DNA from: Isoperla grammatica
Taxonomy: Eukaryota > Arthropoda > Insecta > Plecoptera > Perlodidae
Length of the DNA: 64,000 bases
Direction of reading: 5' to 3'
NCBI GenBank assembly: GCA_945910005.1
Contig: OX246739.1
Span: forward strand, 37,334,608 to 37,398,607
The position numbers and the translations under genes were made by a program. Positions 1 to 12,340 of this stretch are shown piece by piece. Under the pieces are notes generated by a model. The model saw nothing but the letters and a program-made list of their open reading frames with translations, was not told where the DNA came from and ran no database searches. Positions within the stretch are counted from its first letter, which is position 1, and each line of letters starts with the position of its first letter.

Positions 1-330
1 CTATGCCGGCTATAGATATACCAAATTGATTAAAAAAATTTGAATTTATTGAGATCAAACTATTAAAATAATAAAATTGGTAAAAGTTTCAAATTATGGT
101 GGGAAGGTATTAACACTTAATTTTTAGGGTACACTAAGTAAGTGTTGAAGATACATTTTAAATATTTGATTCAGCATGCGAGGTGTACCCGTAAACTGAG
201 GTAAATGGATTTGTAGTACGACTGATTTCTAAGCCACAATACCCAATACCTAGGAAGGAACCAGTACAGATATGCTTGTATATCGTTTGTTCCCTCCTTA
301 CACCGAGGCTAATCGAGACGGTTGACTCAC

Positions 331-444
331 CCAAGTCTTCAATGGAGGCGACGTCGGTCATCAGCGAGGAGATGGTTGCGTGCCAGTCAGGTAGCGGGGG
401 TGAGGGGGAGCGGTGGGGCACGTCATAGTACTCCTCGTTGATGC
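331..444 (-). CDS. Isolated coding exon, possibly exon 36 of the same gene
   Basis: Flanked by a TTTTCCAG acceptor and a GTGAGT donor, phase 1 to 1, 37 codons plus split codons. It reads INEEYYDVPHRSPSPPLPDW, then HATISSLMTDVASIEDL. It is much more GC-rich than its surroundings. Its start phase matches the end of exon 35 and its strand is the same. YYDVPHR resembles a tyrosine-phosphorylation or SH2-binding site, an inference only. It may equally belong to a separate downstream gene. I do not recognise the protein. Confidence 0.65.
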
Positions 445-680
445 CTGGAAAACCTTGATACTTTAGCTGTTGGAATCCACCACTTCAAGGTCAACATCAA
501 ACTCAGGTCGTCTCATGGACACGAAAATTAGTTTTGATTTCGAGAGATCAATTCATTTGTTTCTATTAAATTATCAAGTGATTTTACATTGTGGAGGTGG
601 AGGCGACAACCTGATATTGGAGTTCGACGAGCCCCCGCCAGGGGATTTATATACCTTGCCATAGAGGTGGTTGGAATTCA

Positions 681-803
681 TAGTCGGCCCCTACACCTAC
701 GGACACCCATTGTTGCTATGGATTTGTTTCGCTGAAGGGAAATAACATGCAAACAACTGTTACCTTGGTAACAATGGGCGCCCCTAGATGTAGGGGCCGA
801 CTA
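681..803. mobile_element. Fold-back MITE-like element
   Basis: Inverted arms of about 45 bases begin TAGTCGGCCCCTACA at both ends and continue as imperfect complements to CCCATTGTT. TCA flanks both sides (678-680, 804-806), a possible 3-base target duplication. No coding capacity. Confidence 0.6.
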
Positions 804-3663
804 TCATGCAACTTCTTCTCAGGCACTCGTAAGAAGAAACACGTTTACATAACTAAAGTGCACAATTACTTCGGCCACAGCTTCGGCTTACACACACAAA
901 ATCAATATCGTCAAGTGATTTAGAATGCAAACTAATGCAATAATTGTGCTCACAAGAAAACAATATTATTCCATCGATATTGTGATGATTATGATCTTTT
1001 GCTAAGTACTTCATAATTATTGCAGCCATGCCATTCGAGACGATGAGAGGTGATAGATGAAGACGAAGGACATGCTGTATGCGGGGCTCTAGCCCAAGTT
1101 TTCAAGAAAAAGAAAATTGTGTGGATAAAACGTCTCTAACTTAACAAAAACAAAATCAAATTTCTAAAGTATTCTATAGTGAAATTTCTGTCAATGAAAG
1201 ATCAGTACGGATTCTTCTTTTCATAGGTGGTATAATGTCAACTGAAATTATCGTTCTAATTCAGCAGACAGACAAATGCTGCCAATTTTGTGTTCATTTC
1301 GCTACTAATCATTCTCAAGTCGGTTGTCTATATTGTTGTTATATTTCAACTGTGTAACATATTGTTTTTGACGTGAAAGAGCTAGAGTACCAGGGCTCGA
1401 TAGCTAAATCAGTCGATTTGAACGTATCCGTGTGTAAGCCAGCTACCATCGCAAGGTAACGGGGAGAGGAATGCTATTGTCTGCCTCTGCCACGGACGAG
1501 TAACGCGTATAGTGCTAACTAAGTTACGGCGTGTCAATAATTTTCCTTTTGGCGCTTGTTGTTATACAAATAACTTAGGGTGAATACCAATGCGAAAACG
1601 TTGGTTTGGAATGATATGAGTTAGCACGGAGGGGGAAGAATGGTTTTGAGGAGATTGGTAGTATGACTCTTTGCTGAATATTGGAAAGGCAGAATGCCAA
1701 GACAGTTCCCAGATCAGAAGAGAACGTAGACTCACATTGGCACCTTACTTTTTAGTTATCAAAACATAAGAATATATTATTACTGTAAATTATACTTCTT
1801 CTAGAAATTGGTAGTTTTGGTATGTGTGCAATATTATAGTAAAGGCGCAAACCTGAGACAACTACCATCAGAAAAACAGATTGCTATCAAATTTTCCTTT
1901 TCAAGGTAGGCGATCAAAACAAAGATAACGTGGTTTTGTGAAGGTTGTTCCAACGTAGAAAATTGTACTTCAGACGAAATAGCTGAGTCCATAGAACAAA
2001 CGCAATTTTCTACTTGTCTATAGTCTAGTCCTAACATCTATAATTAAAACATACCATTAGTGATTATTTCCGATCGTGTATTGACATTTTGAAATGCCTA
2101 AACTCGGTGAGCGTTACAATAAGGCTTGTGTAGTTAATTAAGTGGAAGGCTATCTTTAAGAATAGGCTATGTGAAATAATTCGCCGGGAATCTATCGATA
2201 TTCGTTGAAACAGCGAACTGAGTCGCTGTCTAAGACTACGTTAATAAATCACTGAAGACAATGGTTCTTCGGCTCTTTACTTAAGAAGGGCGCAATACCA
2301 CAGCCAAGTCTAGATCAAGAACCAGGAATTGGTTTTCATTGGCACACTAATTTTTGAGTTATCAAATTGTAAGTACAAATATACCTAATGAAAAAAAGGA
2401 ATATAGGCTGTAAAAGTAAAACCAACCAGTCAGCTGGTCCCCAAGATATAGTATAAGGAAAGTGGTGTATGGTAACAACTATTAAAAAAATTCGCCTTAC
2501 GAATACATTATCGAATGCCCATCACAAAACGAAGTTGGCTGATAGTGTTTTGTTTGGAACGGTTTCAAATTGGAGACAACGAGGGGAAAGGGGAAGGAGC
2601 TATTTGGCCACCACAGTGTTCTAACAATGCGTGGCTAATGAACTTGAAAATATCGTTAACGTACACTTTTATTAGAGGTAGCGCAAAATAAAAAATGGCA
2701 CCCACGACAGGAAGGAAGTCTTCGACAACTTAATCAAGTTGCTTTTCACAACCTTTACAATTTGATCCTGTGAGGTAAATGTTGTAGGAACCCACTCGCA
2801 GTGTGGACGACAGATGATAAAACTAGTATAAAAGTTGAACTTAAAACACGATGTTTTATACAAAATAAATCAAATTATATTTAGTGTCTATACCTACTCA
2901 GTTACAGGAACTGCTTTTCATTGGGGTACATACCATGTAGTATGTGCTTCCGTGCAGTTACAGCTTCAAAGATACAATTATGATACACTTGTGTCCAGAT
3001 AGTTTAAGTAAATTTCCAAAGATAAAACACCCGAGCATGAACCGGCCATCGTACCCTGGAATATCGGTATTGGAAGCAGGAATAAACCCGCATAGCCAAC
3101 GAGCCACACACACAAAAATAATGTAATTCTCGTTCTGAATAATCCGACCAGTTCAATTCAATACAAACGCAAAATATGAATTTGTTGTTCTACTTTATAA
3201 AGCACTTTAATGTTTAATCATCCCTATTTCAAACTTTTAATTTGAATTTACGTTTTCAAGTTCCAAGTAAAAACCGTCAATTATCTCGGCTCAACTTTAG
3301 ATTCCGCAGTTAGGAAATGTATACAAAATAAATCTAATTGCCATTTTCCGCCGTATTTTGATCAACAGCTGTTGCAAACAGATGGAAAGCTCGATGAAAT
3401 GATGATGAATGTGCTGCAGACACGCCCAATGGACCAACAGATAGTTAGGAAGGCGCTAACAGCAAAGGGTGCATTCCGCAACGATATGTTAGCGCTCCGA
3501 ATACGCTCGGACTGTTACGTAACCCGCTACAGACGTTTAGCTCGCCACGTTCCAAGTTTACCATTATAGCATTACAAGCGTGCTGTAAATGCTTTAGCAT
3601 CTTCTCCCTCTCGTACTCAAGGCCCCAATATACTAGCCCCAACGTAGCTGGTCTCATACCGTC

Positions 3664-3676
3664 CTCAGATCCTTAT
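3664..3676. repeat. Left target-site duplication of the SINE
   Basis: CTCAGATCCTTAT, identical to 4087-4099 on the other side of the element. Thirteen bases fits LINE-mediated target-primed insertion. Confidence 0.8.
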
Positions 3677-4086
3677 TTTATTTATTTTATTGTAATTAAG
3701 GCCAGTGTAGGGCACAATGCCCTCTTAAGCCTGATGAGTGATGATTGATGAATGATAGTGAGGAAGAGAGGAGGGGAAGCCTGGTACCGGCACGTAGCCT
3801 ACTCCTGTCGAAAAGTACCAAGGGGACCATCGGCTTTACGTCCCATCCGAAAGGACGGTGTAACTTTGACCAGTCATATAGGTTCCTCCACTAACCTGGA
3901 CTGCCGAGCAGTTGACGAGAAGAACGAAGCTGTTACACAAGCTTTCGAACCCTCCAATGCTCTAACCAACGGTAGCTAGTGTTTCGGAGGAGAGCGGTCA
4001 CCAACCCTCCTCCTGACCTAGCCCGAGGTTACTTAACTTCGGTGTTCGTATGGGAACCGGCTAAGCGACCGCGGCTAAACCGTTGG
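3677..4086 (-). mobile_element. SINE with 5S rRNA-derived head
   Basis: Minus-strand element of 410 bases bounded by identical 13-base direct repeats CTCAGATCCTTAT (3664-3676 and 4087-4099). The 5' part (4086 down to about 3967) resembles 5S rRNA along its length, best at the internal promoter: GAAGTTAAGTAACCTCGGGC, then GGTGACCGC and CTACCGTTGG. A B-box-like GGTTCGAAA follows near 3941-3950. The 3' end is an A-rich tail, AATAAAATAAATAA. These are the marks of SINE3-type retroposition. The two open frames over it are not genes. Confidence 0.8.
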
Positions 4087-4099
4087 CTCAGATCCTTAT
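4087..4099. repeat. Right target-site duplication of the SINE
   Basis: CTCAGATCCTTAT, identical to 3664-3676, directly abutting the 5S-like 5' end of the element. Confidence 0.8.
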
Positions 4100-6180
4100 C
4101 TACGCCCCTTTCATACACGCTCTCTCTTTCCACGAAAATCAACCGATTCCTGGCATTATTTCACACATCCGTAAAGGCAGCACCTTCCGCTTAGTACAGT
4201 TCTCGCTAGGCACGCCCGCTGTATTAGGAATATCCAGATAGCCAACCCAAGGTAGTAAATGATCCCTAGTGGATTTGCTTCAAGTAAATCGCAGGAACTA
4301 GATAAATGGAAAATTAACTTGGTACTATTGGATTTGGCTGTTTCGTAAGCATGAGGCTAGTTAGATTGAGGAAATTTAAATGTTTTTGCAAATCGAATGC
4401 CGCCATTATCTTGAAGAAGGAGGCAGTTTTATACAATTTATCTACAAATCACATAATTTAATCTTGAAATGATAGTTTTTAAGTTTTGTATAGGAAATCT
4501 AACTAGGGACATTTTCATGCCCCTCTTGATGAACGAGCTAAGTATTGTGATATTTGAAATAGTTGGAAAATATTGTCGATATTAATTCTGCAGAGGTTTT
4601 AAATTCTTCCAGTCTTGAAGACGTTCCGTCATACTCAATCCTTGCACAGCAGGTAGTATTTTGGGCACTAGGCACGGCAAAGCGTGATTTTCTATTTTTG
4701 AAATACGCTCTTTTGTATGGGCTATGGGAGTTTGTTTAAGATTAGTGCAACACCTGAAGTGATTTGTCAAGCCGTGTTACGTGCTTAAATATAAACAATG
4801 GTGTGTTAGCCATTGTTTTTTTTGTTTTTTTTAGCCCCACCATGTTTTGTTCTTATTGTTAGTAAAGAGCACAGCAAAATGCCAATTCATTTTACAGCAC
4901 TTCATGGACGCTTTTAATTTGAACACATTTTCTAGAGCAGGCATAATATGTTACGTTGTGATTTGTGACTTGTGAAAAGGTTAATAGATAATGGTTTAAC
5001 TATTGAAGAACCATAAGTTAACTGTAATATAAATGACAAAATATATGACGAAGGGACCCAGAGCGGTCTTGAAACGCGTGGACATGAAACTCGTTTAGGT
5101 GAGTGTGACCGACGTGGCAGAATCAACCGAACAGTGTTTGTTAGATATGTGTGTGTTAAAATATGTATAGTTATCTTTAACAATCTCGCATTTAACGCCT
5201 CCGTAAAATTTAACTTAATATCACAATCCTTGAAGAAAATTAATATCGTCGACAGGTAAATTCTTTAATTTTACCTTGTCCTTTTTAACCTCCTTACCAT
5301 TTCCTTATTTCTTATGTACTTTACATTTAAGCCTTATCTGTCATCAAAACTCTAATGTCGACCAAAGAGGACCAGATAAGTTAATTTCTTCTCGAGGGAG
5401 GGGGGGACGAGGTGCATGGCTATACTACTTGCCCACAGAAACTCAGACACCATCTATGCAAGGTCAGCCAGCACATTCTCGGCAGTGACGAGGGTTGCAT
5501 TGCATGCTTGCCTAATGCGTTTCGCCGGGACGAATGGCGGCGATAAACGAATAGGATGTTTGTGTTTTCACGTCAGAAATAGACTTCCAATACATTTCAT
5601 TCCGTCCGACACGTATGCGTGGCATTCTTTTGATTGGATCGTAACGTAACGCGACCACTTGGTTCTCCTCTGCAGGTATTTGGTGCACGATACATTGTAT
5701 CGATATCGTGGTAGGAACACCCAACTGCAAGGAGTGTTAATTGTACTACTCAAGAATATGTCAACGAAACAAGCTACCATGTAATTATTACTTTACATCA
5801 TAGAATTCAAAACAAAACACAATTACAAAATATAGATTATTTCATCATAGATATAGTACAAAGGTGTTATAATAATATTATGAAATTGATGAACGGGGTA
5901 ATTCCATTTGAATCCATCGTCCATAAGGAACGATCGAAAGTTGGAAAGAGATAGGCTGACAAAACGTGACATACTGGGGCAAGTTGGGACAGTTGCAGTT
6001 GAGTCGACAGTCGTTATGTGTGGCATCGTTGGGGTTAGAAAAGTGTAGATAATGGTGGAATGTGGCAAGTATTGACATATGATCAACTGTTGCAATTACT
6101 GTGACAGTGACTGTGATGCTTTTAAGTAGATCTTGTGTCCAGTAGATTGTAGGTAGAGTAAATAAGTGTCAATAACACCA

Positions 6181-6425
6181 CTGTGGCACAGTGTGGGGTA
6201 AGTAGTGACAGACAGTAGCAAGTAATGACAGACAGTGGCAAGCACTGACTACTGTGGCACAGTGTGGGGCAAGTAATGACAGACAGTGGCGAGCACTGAC
6301 TACTGTGGCACAGTGTGGGGCAAGTAATGACAGACAGTGGCAAGCACTGACCACTGTGGCAAAGTGTGGGGCAAGTAGTGACAGACAGTGGGAAGCACTG
6401 ACCACTGTGGCAAAGTGTGGGGCGT
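6181..6425. repeat. 51-base minisatellite
   Basis: Units starting CTGTGGCA at 6252, 6303, 6354 and 6405 are spaced exactly 51 bases, with a longer first unit at 6181 that contains an extra 20-base partial copy. Because 51 is divisible by three, frames stay open on both strands with a 17-residue period; these are repeat artefacts rather than genes. Confidence 0.85.
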
Positions 6426-8569
6426 GGCGCGGTTCCAATGACTTTGCTCCCAGGACCGAGAGGATATTTTCGACTCCTTGGATGATGTCCAGCAGGAAAT
6501 CCCGACAAACATCCATTAAAAATATAATTGAACTTCTATCTAAGTTCAATTAACTCGGTTTACCAGAGTTCATCTGAAGGCAAGTGAACGACCATGAGAC
6601 CGTTGTGTGTTTGATTTTTTTTTTCAGATCGTTCAGTTTACCTCGTCTTCGTGTGATGCGAAGCGGTTTTGTTTCAAGTAGGTACGCGGAAATAAATCTA
6701 AGCATCGTCTGCTGCGTTTGTGAGCACTCGCCTAAACGTTGACATAGACTAGCATAGCTCGTAGAGAAGTCATCGGGTTATTTTGAGTAGTTTGACTTTT
6801 AACAACTGGGTAGTGTATACTGTGTTGGCCAGTATTTGGCCACGATGCTAATCGAGACTATACGTGGGTAGCATATGAAGACGAACACACAATAATAATA
6901 AAGTGTCAATGCCCAAGACAGAATTCGAACCGCAGGAACCGTGCTACGGTGCTTGATTGTAGACAAATGAACTGATAATTCAAAAAAATTCATAATGTAT
7001 GCATTATTAATTTATTATTGTTGTCATTAGTACTTTTGTTCTTATTGTTCTACTATGAATTCAAAATATGAAAAAGAGTCTGCGGCAGCAGAGCCTGACA
7101 AATAAAGTTTTTATGTTTTCAGCTTTAAAACAACATTTAAACTTAAAATTATTAGAACTTACGTCAGCTAGATATTACCAGGGTCTACAGATAACGAAAA
7201 ATATAGACATTGGAAACATTAATTAAGTTTGGATTAATATCTTCCCACAGTTTTGATTTTAAAAGTTAGAAAATCTAAAATTCTCATAGCTCTGCTGCCG
7301 AAGAAATATTGAGTATTTAAGCTTATTTTACAGTCGCGTTTGCAGAAACTCCTTTTAGAGAAGTAGCACACACATAAACACACATTTTTGGATTCTGTTT
7401 CCTCCAAATATGCATTTTTTACTATACCCATATTATTGATCATTTGTGATAACGTAAATCAATGCGATGCTACATGCTAGTTTCAATAGTGTTGTCGAAC
7501 TGCGTTGGTTAAAAGTAAAGAAGGAAAGCTGCTTTCCTAACAAATGAAGCTTAAAGCGTCTAGTTATTGTTACAGCTAACACGTTGGAAAACGAACGACG
7601 GTAGTGAACTCAATGGTATCTAATGGCTGAGAATGAACAAAGGCACAAGTTCTATTTCCCGATTGGCATAAACTAGACTCGACTCATGAACGAAACATCA
7701 CTGCACTCATTAGTTGTCGGTTTATGTGTCGGTAAATTTGGCACACAGCTGCCGGGACACTTTACTGCGTATATAACTTGGATACGGCTTGGATTTAAGA
7801 CAACCATAAATAATCTATGTTCTTGTATACGCACAAGTATACTCTAGTTATAATGGAAATTTTATACAAGTGTTTCTCTTTATGTATGTACATTAAACAA
7901 CTATGTATTTCATTGCAAATAAATTATCTATTCTATTGATCTACTACTCTTTAACAATGTTGTTTGAATATAGACATGAAATTATTCGTAATATCAGATT
8001 ATATTGTACACTTTTAAAGATGGTTCGTATACAAGAAACAAACGTTTGCTTGTTGTGATACAAGTCACTATAGACACTACCAAAATGGTTTGGAAGATAA
8101 ATACTACTCATAACCGTAGAAATTTAATTAGGTTGTGATGAAAATAGCCATTTGGCTACCTGTGTTAACCTTGTTGCCACCCACGTAAAACGACCCAGTA
8201 TACTTGAGGTTGAGTGACAGTAAAAGCAATGACTGATGGCTCTGCTTATAACACGGGTGAATCAGGTTGACACAATTTACCAGCTGCTGCTAGAAAATGG
8301 GGGCAAACATTCGTCGCACGTCTGTGGGATGAGACGTTTTCAGCCACTGGCAAATTGGCGTTTTGGGGCGGTTACGGCGTTTAGTTACGGTTAATCAGGA
8401 ACCTCGCCACAAGCTGTGACGTCGATTCATTTTACGAGAAATAAAGGCAATATGAATTAAATTATTTTCAGGTGAATTTTTATATGATTATTTGTCAGAA
8501 TTGTGACACTGAAAAGAAAACTTTTATGCGAGGCCTACTTTGGGTTTAACAACGCTTTAACCGTTTCAG

Positions 8570-8622
8570 TTGTGACGTCACAGAGGCCCAGTCTCGTGGC
8601 CAACTCGCCGAATTAAACAACG
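8570..8622 (+). other. 53-base exon-like island with a perfect CRE palindrome
   Basis: Bounded by TTTCAG and GTGAGT on the plus strand, with an open frame CDVTEAQSRGQLAELNN. Contains TGACGTCA at 8573-8580. It could be a micro-exon of an unseen plus-strand transcript, or an ATF/CREB-type binding region. Confidence 0.25.
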
Positions 8623-10166
8623 GTGAGTGTCGATACTAGTTTTGAGCGTCGTCAGTGGGCTGTGCTTGCGAGAAACTGCTAATGGGGCGTTATGAAGAGA
8701 AATATATGGTGTATGTATATAAAATTAATTGTGATCTTTATGTAACGGTAGTTTAAATGAATCATTTAAGAAGTGACCAAGGCTACATTCAGGGCATGAG
8801 CACATACAGGGCATATAGAAGACATGCATTCTTTTTTCTCTTCGTTGTCAAGCTCATCAATGCAATATTGATTCACGTAATCTAGATCGTTATTAAGCAT
8901 AGTATGTGATTGAAGTCTGTTTCCATGGTATACACACAAGTGAAGAACATATATTTTGGTAAAATTATGAATTTTGTAAAAAATTTCCGTTAGTTTCAAA
9001 AAACATTAAAATGGTCTTCTTATGTCAAATTTTCTGGAGAACTAGGGTTAACCTTCTATCCCTAGTGGAGATACCGATGCTTCAAACGGACAGTAAATCA
9101 TTGTCCCAGGTTTCCTCTACCGGCCCTGAATCACGTCTAGCCTCCGAGAAAACTTGTGACACATGGATATTTGGCACCGGAATTTGGCAAAGCCCGTGTT
9201 GTGCAATCACCTTGGCTCTTTGCCATCAGGTTTAGCTGACCGCCTACGCCCGATGTGTAAGGCGGATCCTATACACCACTACTTCAGAGTAACTTGTAAC
9301 AAATGATGGTTGACAGGCCCGGCACATGAGACGATACCACTTTCTGCTACGTCCACTATTGGCGAGATGTTTTATGTCGATCTCTTTTCGTACAACCGTC
9401 ATACTTTATCTTTGCATGAAATGTGTCTTTCAGATATAACATTAATCATTGGGATGGTCACAAAGTATACAAACATTAATCTTAAAGACGTGGTCAACAA
9501 CGGGTCCAAGTGCGTGTAATATGCGTGAGTACCCGCCACAGACTGATACGGTATGTTATGCACACAAAGTTTCTTGTGTTTCGCAGTACATTTATCATTT
9601 TCTCAAGTTACAATGTACGCACGTTTGTAGGTGTACGACGCAAACACATCCAGAAATAAAGCAACTCCTCCGTAGTTTGGGTGTGGAGCAAACGCACGGT
9701 GTACAAAAGCGCGATGGGTTCCTCTGGCACCCGCCTTTATTACTGGACATTTGCCAGATTTACATTTTAAACATTGAAGATATCAAATTGTGAAACAGCC
9801 TTGCGCAAATATTTTAATTATTTACGACTGCAGCTTTGCTTTGCAGAAGTATTCGTCACTGGTTTTCTCTCTAGCTAGACAGAAATATTTATTCTATTTT
9901 AGAAAAGTAAGTTTCTCCAAGATGCAATCGGAGGATAAACCAACATGCGTCAGAATAATGTAGAGAGCAAACATAAATACAGAGGGATGTTGGGGCCTTC
10001 AGGCTCATTTACTACCCAGGTTGGCACCTATAATAGTGATTAGGGACGGTCTTACAATCTCCTAATAGGGAAGTTATTTGTAGGAACTAAGCTATTTGGA
10101 GAATTTCAAGAGTTTTGATTGGTCGTTGCTATGGAGAAAACAACCTATTCCACGATTAAGTAGTTA

Positions 10167-11170
10167 TACCTGGTCTTCACTTGATACTTAAGTCGCCGTT
10201 CTTAGATTTGAAAAGACTTAGATCACGTGAAGACGACGTCGCGAGTGACTTAGTTGGCAGTGGTCTTAGATCACCATGGAGGGGGCTCTTAAGTCTGTCA
10301 CAGCCTTGCACACAGCCTTCTCTGGTCTGTCCGCGCAAAATAATGTATGTCCCGCCAATATTGCTGCTCTTTGAGATTAGGTTCGTGTTTGTAACTCTGG
10401 TAGGCAGGCAGAGGTGATTCCAAGTTTAATTTAATTTTTAAGTTTCATTGCATCTTTAAAATTACAAAATGACCAAGTCAAAAGTGGCCTTACGCGAAAA
10501 AAATTTCGATAAAGAGGAAATTAAGGCTGTAATTACGATATGGTCTAGTGCCAAAATTCAAGTCCCGAGGCCTAGGCCCTAGGACGCCAATCCCAACCAA
10601 AGTGCTCTGGACCTAGCTAGAGCTAGGCTATCTGCTCTAAGGGAATAGGCGCCTAACAGCCTAGGCCTAGTTAGTTTAAACCCAAAGATATGGCCCAAGC
10701 CCAATCCCAACAAAACTTTCATGCTTACCGGTAGGCCTGGTCAAGATCAGTTTTAACAAGCATAGGCTAGGCCTACATATAGCCAAGGCTGGCCTAGCTA
10801 CACGTTATAGTTTATGTCTGATTACGCCCTATTATGAGAGCAGGCCTCTAGGCCTACAAACCACGTTATCGAGGCTAGGCCTACGCTACATATTGTAAGT
10901 TATCAATGTAATTTTTCATATCTTTTCAGGTTCATCGTACTCGATAATTTCGTTTAGGCTCCGACTATGAAAGCACTACTCTAACCAGCTAACCATAAAT
11001 GTCAATGTTTGCAAATGTTTGCATGGGCGGTTCTTTTTCACTGCCTTGTATAGGACTAAGCCTCCGGTCCACTGCCTTGAATACTGAACATTTTCAGTAA
11101 CGTGAAGACAAACTTAGTTTGTAATTACCTTAAGTGTATATAAGACTAAGGTACAAGTGAAGACCAGGTA
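10167..11170. mobile_element. Non-autonomous DNA transposon candidate with TIRs
   Basis: TACCTGGTCTTCACTT at 10167-10182 is inverted exactly at 11155-11170, with weaker similarity continuing inward. TTA flanks both ends (10164-10166, 11171-11173), the target-duplication type of PIF/Harbinger elements. The interior has no transposase frame; its centre is rich in AGGCCTAG-type words. Confidence 0.55.
10565..10885. repeat. AGGCCTAG-rich low-complexity core
   Basis: Many overlapping copies of TAGGCC, GGCCTAG and AGGCCTAGG in about 320 bases, not in a fixed period. It lies inside the TIR element at 10167-11170. Palindromic word content, no coding frame. Confidence 0.6.
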
Positions 11171-11854
11171 TTATTGGGACATTGTAAGACATGACCTTAG
11201 TCTCTTATCGGTAGGTTCCCTGCCTTGGATCAGTTTGTAAGTTCAAATCAACTCTTTGCTATCGATCTATCTCTGTCAATAACTGCTTTGTTTTCCTTCT
11301 CTCGTCTGCTCTCCGACATTTTAGCTAGTCTGTATGGTCTTCTATGATCCTTCTATATCCAGTTATATTCATATCTAGATCTCAGGGCCGAGTGGTATCG
11401 TTGCTTCGTAAGTCCCAGTTGGTCTCTCCAGTCCGGCTGATTTCCTTACGTAAGCTTTCAACGAGGGTTGGTTCTGTTTTAATAATATCTGATCCTGTTA
11501 GACTCCCTATTTACATGTCACGGTTTGTCTTGGAAAGTCCCTCTATAGTTTGGTTAGTTTAATGTGTAGGTTTTGAGCCCATTTCGGTACGTAATCCACT
11601 TAATTTGACTTCATAAGATCTCTGGCACAGATGGTTGATTTCTCAAGCTCTTTGATCCAGGTTGTCTCCCGTTTTTAAACACCCTGTTCTAGTTTGGCTT
11701 CCTGTTTAAGCTGTCTGACCTGGTCGTTTTCTCTTGTTAGACTTTTTACTTCGGTTTGTTTTCTTGTTTAAGATCTATGTTTCCGGTTATGTGCTTCAAA
11801 GCTCTTTGGCTGGTCTTTGTTCCAGGTAAAGCTTCCTGGTCCAGTTGCTTTAGT

Positions 11855-12340
11855 CGTACTAAGCTCTCTAGCGCGGTTGTCTTGTGACATTCTCTGGCTA
11901 AGTTATTCTCCCTGTCGAACGTCTTTGGAGCGGTTTATTGGTCTTCTTTATATCTCTGGCCGGTTGTGCTCGTCTTGCTAAGCTCCCTGGCTCGATTGTT
12001 CTCCCTATGTATCTTTATCTTTATGGTTGTTCAGGTCATTGATCATGCTTTAAGCTCTCTGACCCGACAGTTCTCCATGTCTAATGTCTATGGCGATGTT
12101 AGTTTCTCTAAGCTCTCTGGGCAGCAGTGTTCGTCTTGCTAAGCTCTCTGTCCCGATTGTTCTGTCTGTATAGTTTGTCTCGTAAGGTATCTGGTCCTCT
12201 TGCTAAGCTCTCTGGTCGGTAGTGTTCGTCTTTCTAGCTCTCTGGTAGGCAAGTTTTCGTCTTTCTAAGCTCTCTGGTCAGCAAGTGACCAAGTGTTAAG
12301 CTCTCTGGCCGAGAGTGTTCGTCTTGCTAAGCTCTCTGTC
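11855..12340. repeat. Decayed tandem repeat with TAAGCTCTCTGG motif
   Basis: TAAGCTCTCTG[GT] recurs at least eight times, for example near 11859, 12056, 12110, 12139, 12206, 12266, 12297 and 12327, often preceded by TGTTCGTCTTGC. Spacing is irregular (about 30-60 bases), indicating an old diverged array. Weaker matches extend left toward 11340. Confidence 0.65.

Noticed and set aside
593..664. GC-rich possible exon near the isolated exon
   Set aside because: The minus strand reads KVYKSPGGGSSNSNIRLSPP but no convincing acceptor, and the GTAAAA donor is weak.
3967..4086. Functional 5S rRNA gene
   Set aside because: Diverged from 5S, carries an extra body and A-rich tail, and has target duplications, so it is a retroposon.
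3752..4194. Two open frames on the plus strand
   Set aside because: They run through the 5S-headed SINE and its flank; no protein family resemblance.
6122..6553. 128, 126 and 99 codon frames on both strands
   Set aside because: Produced by the 51-base minisatellite; composition follows the repeat.
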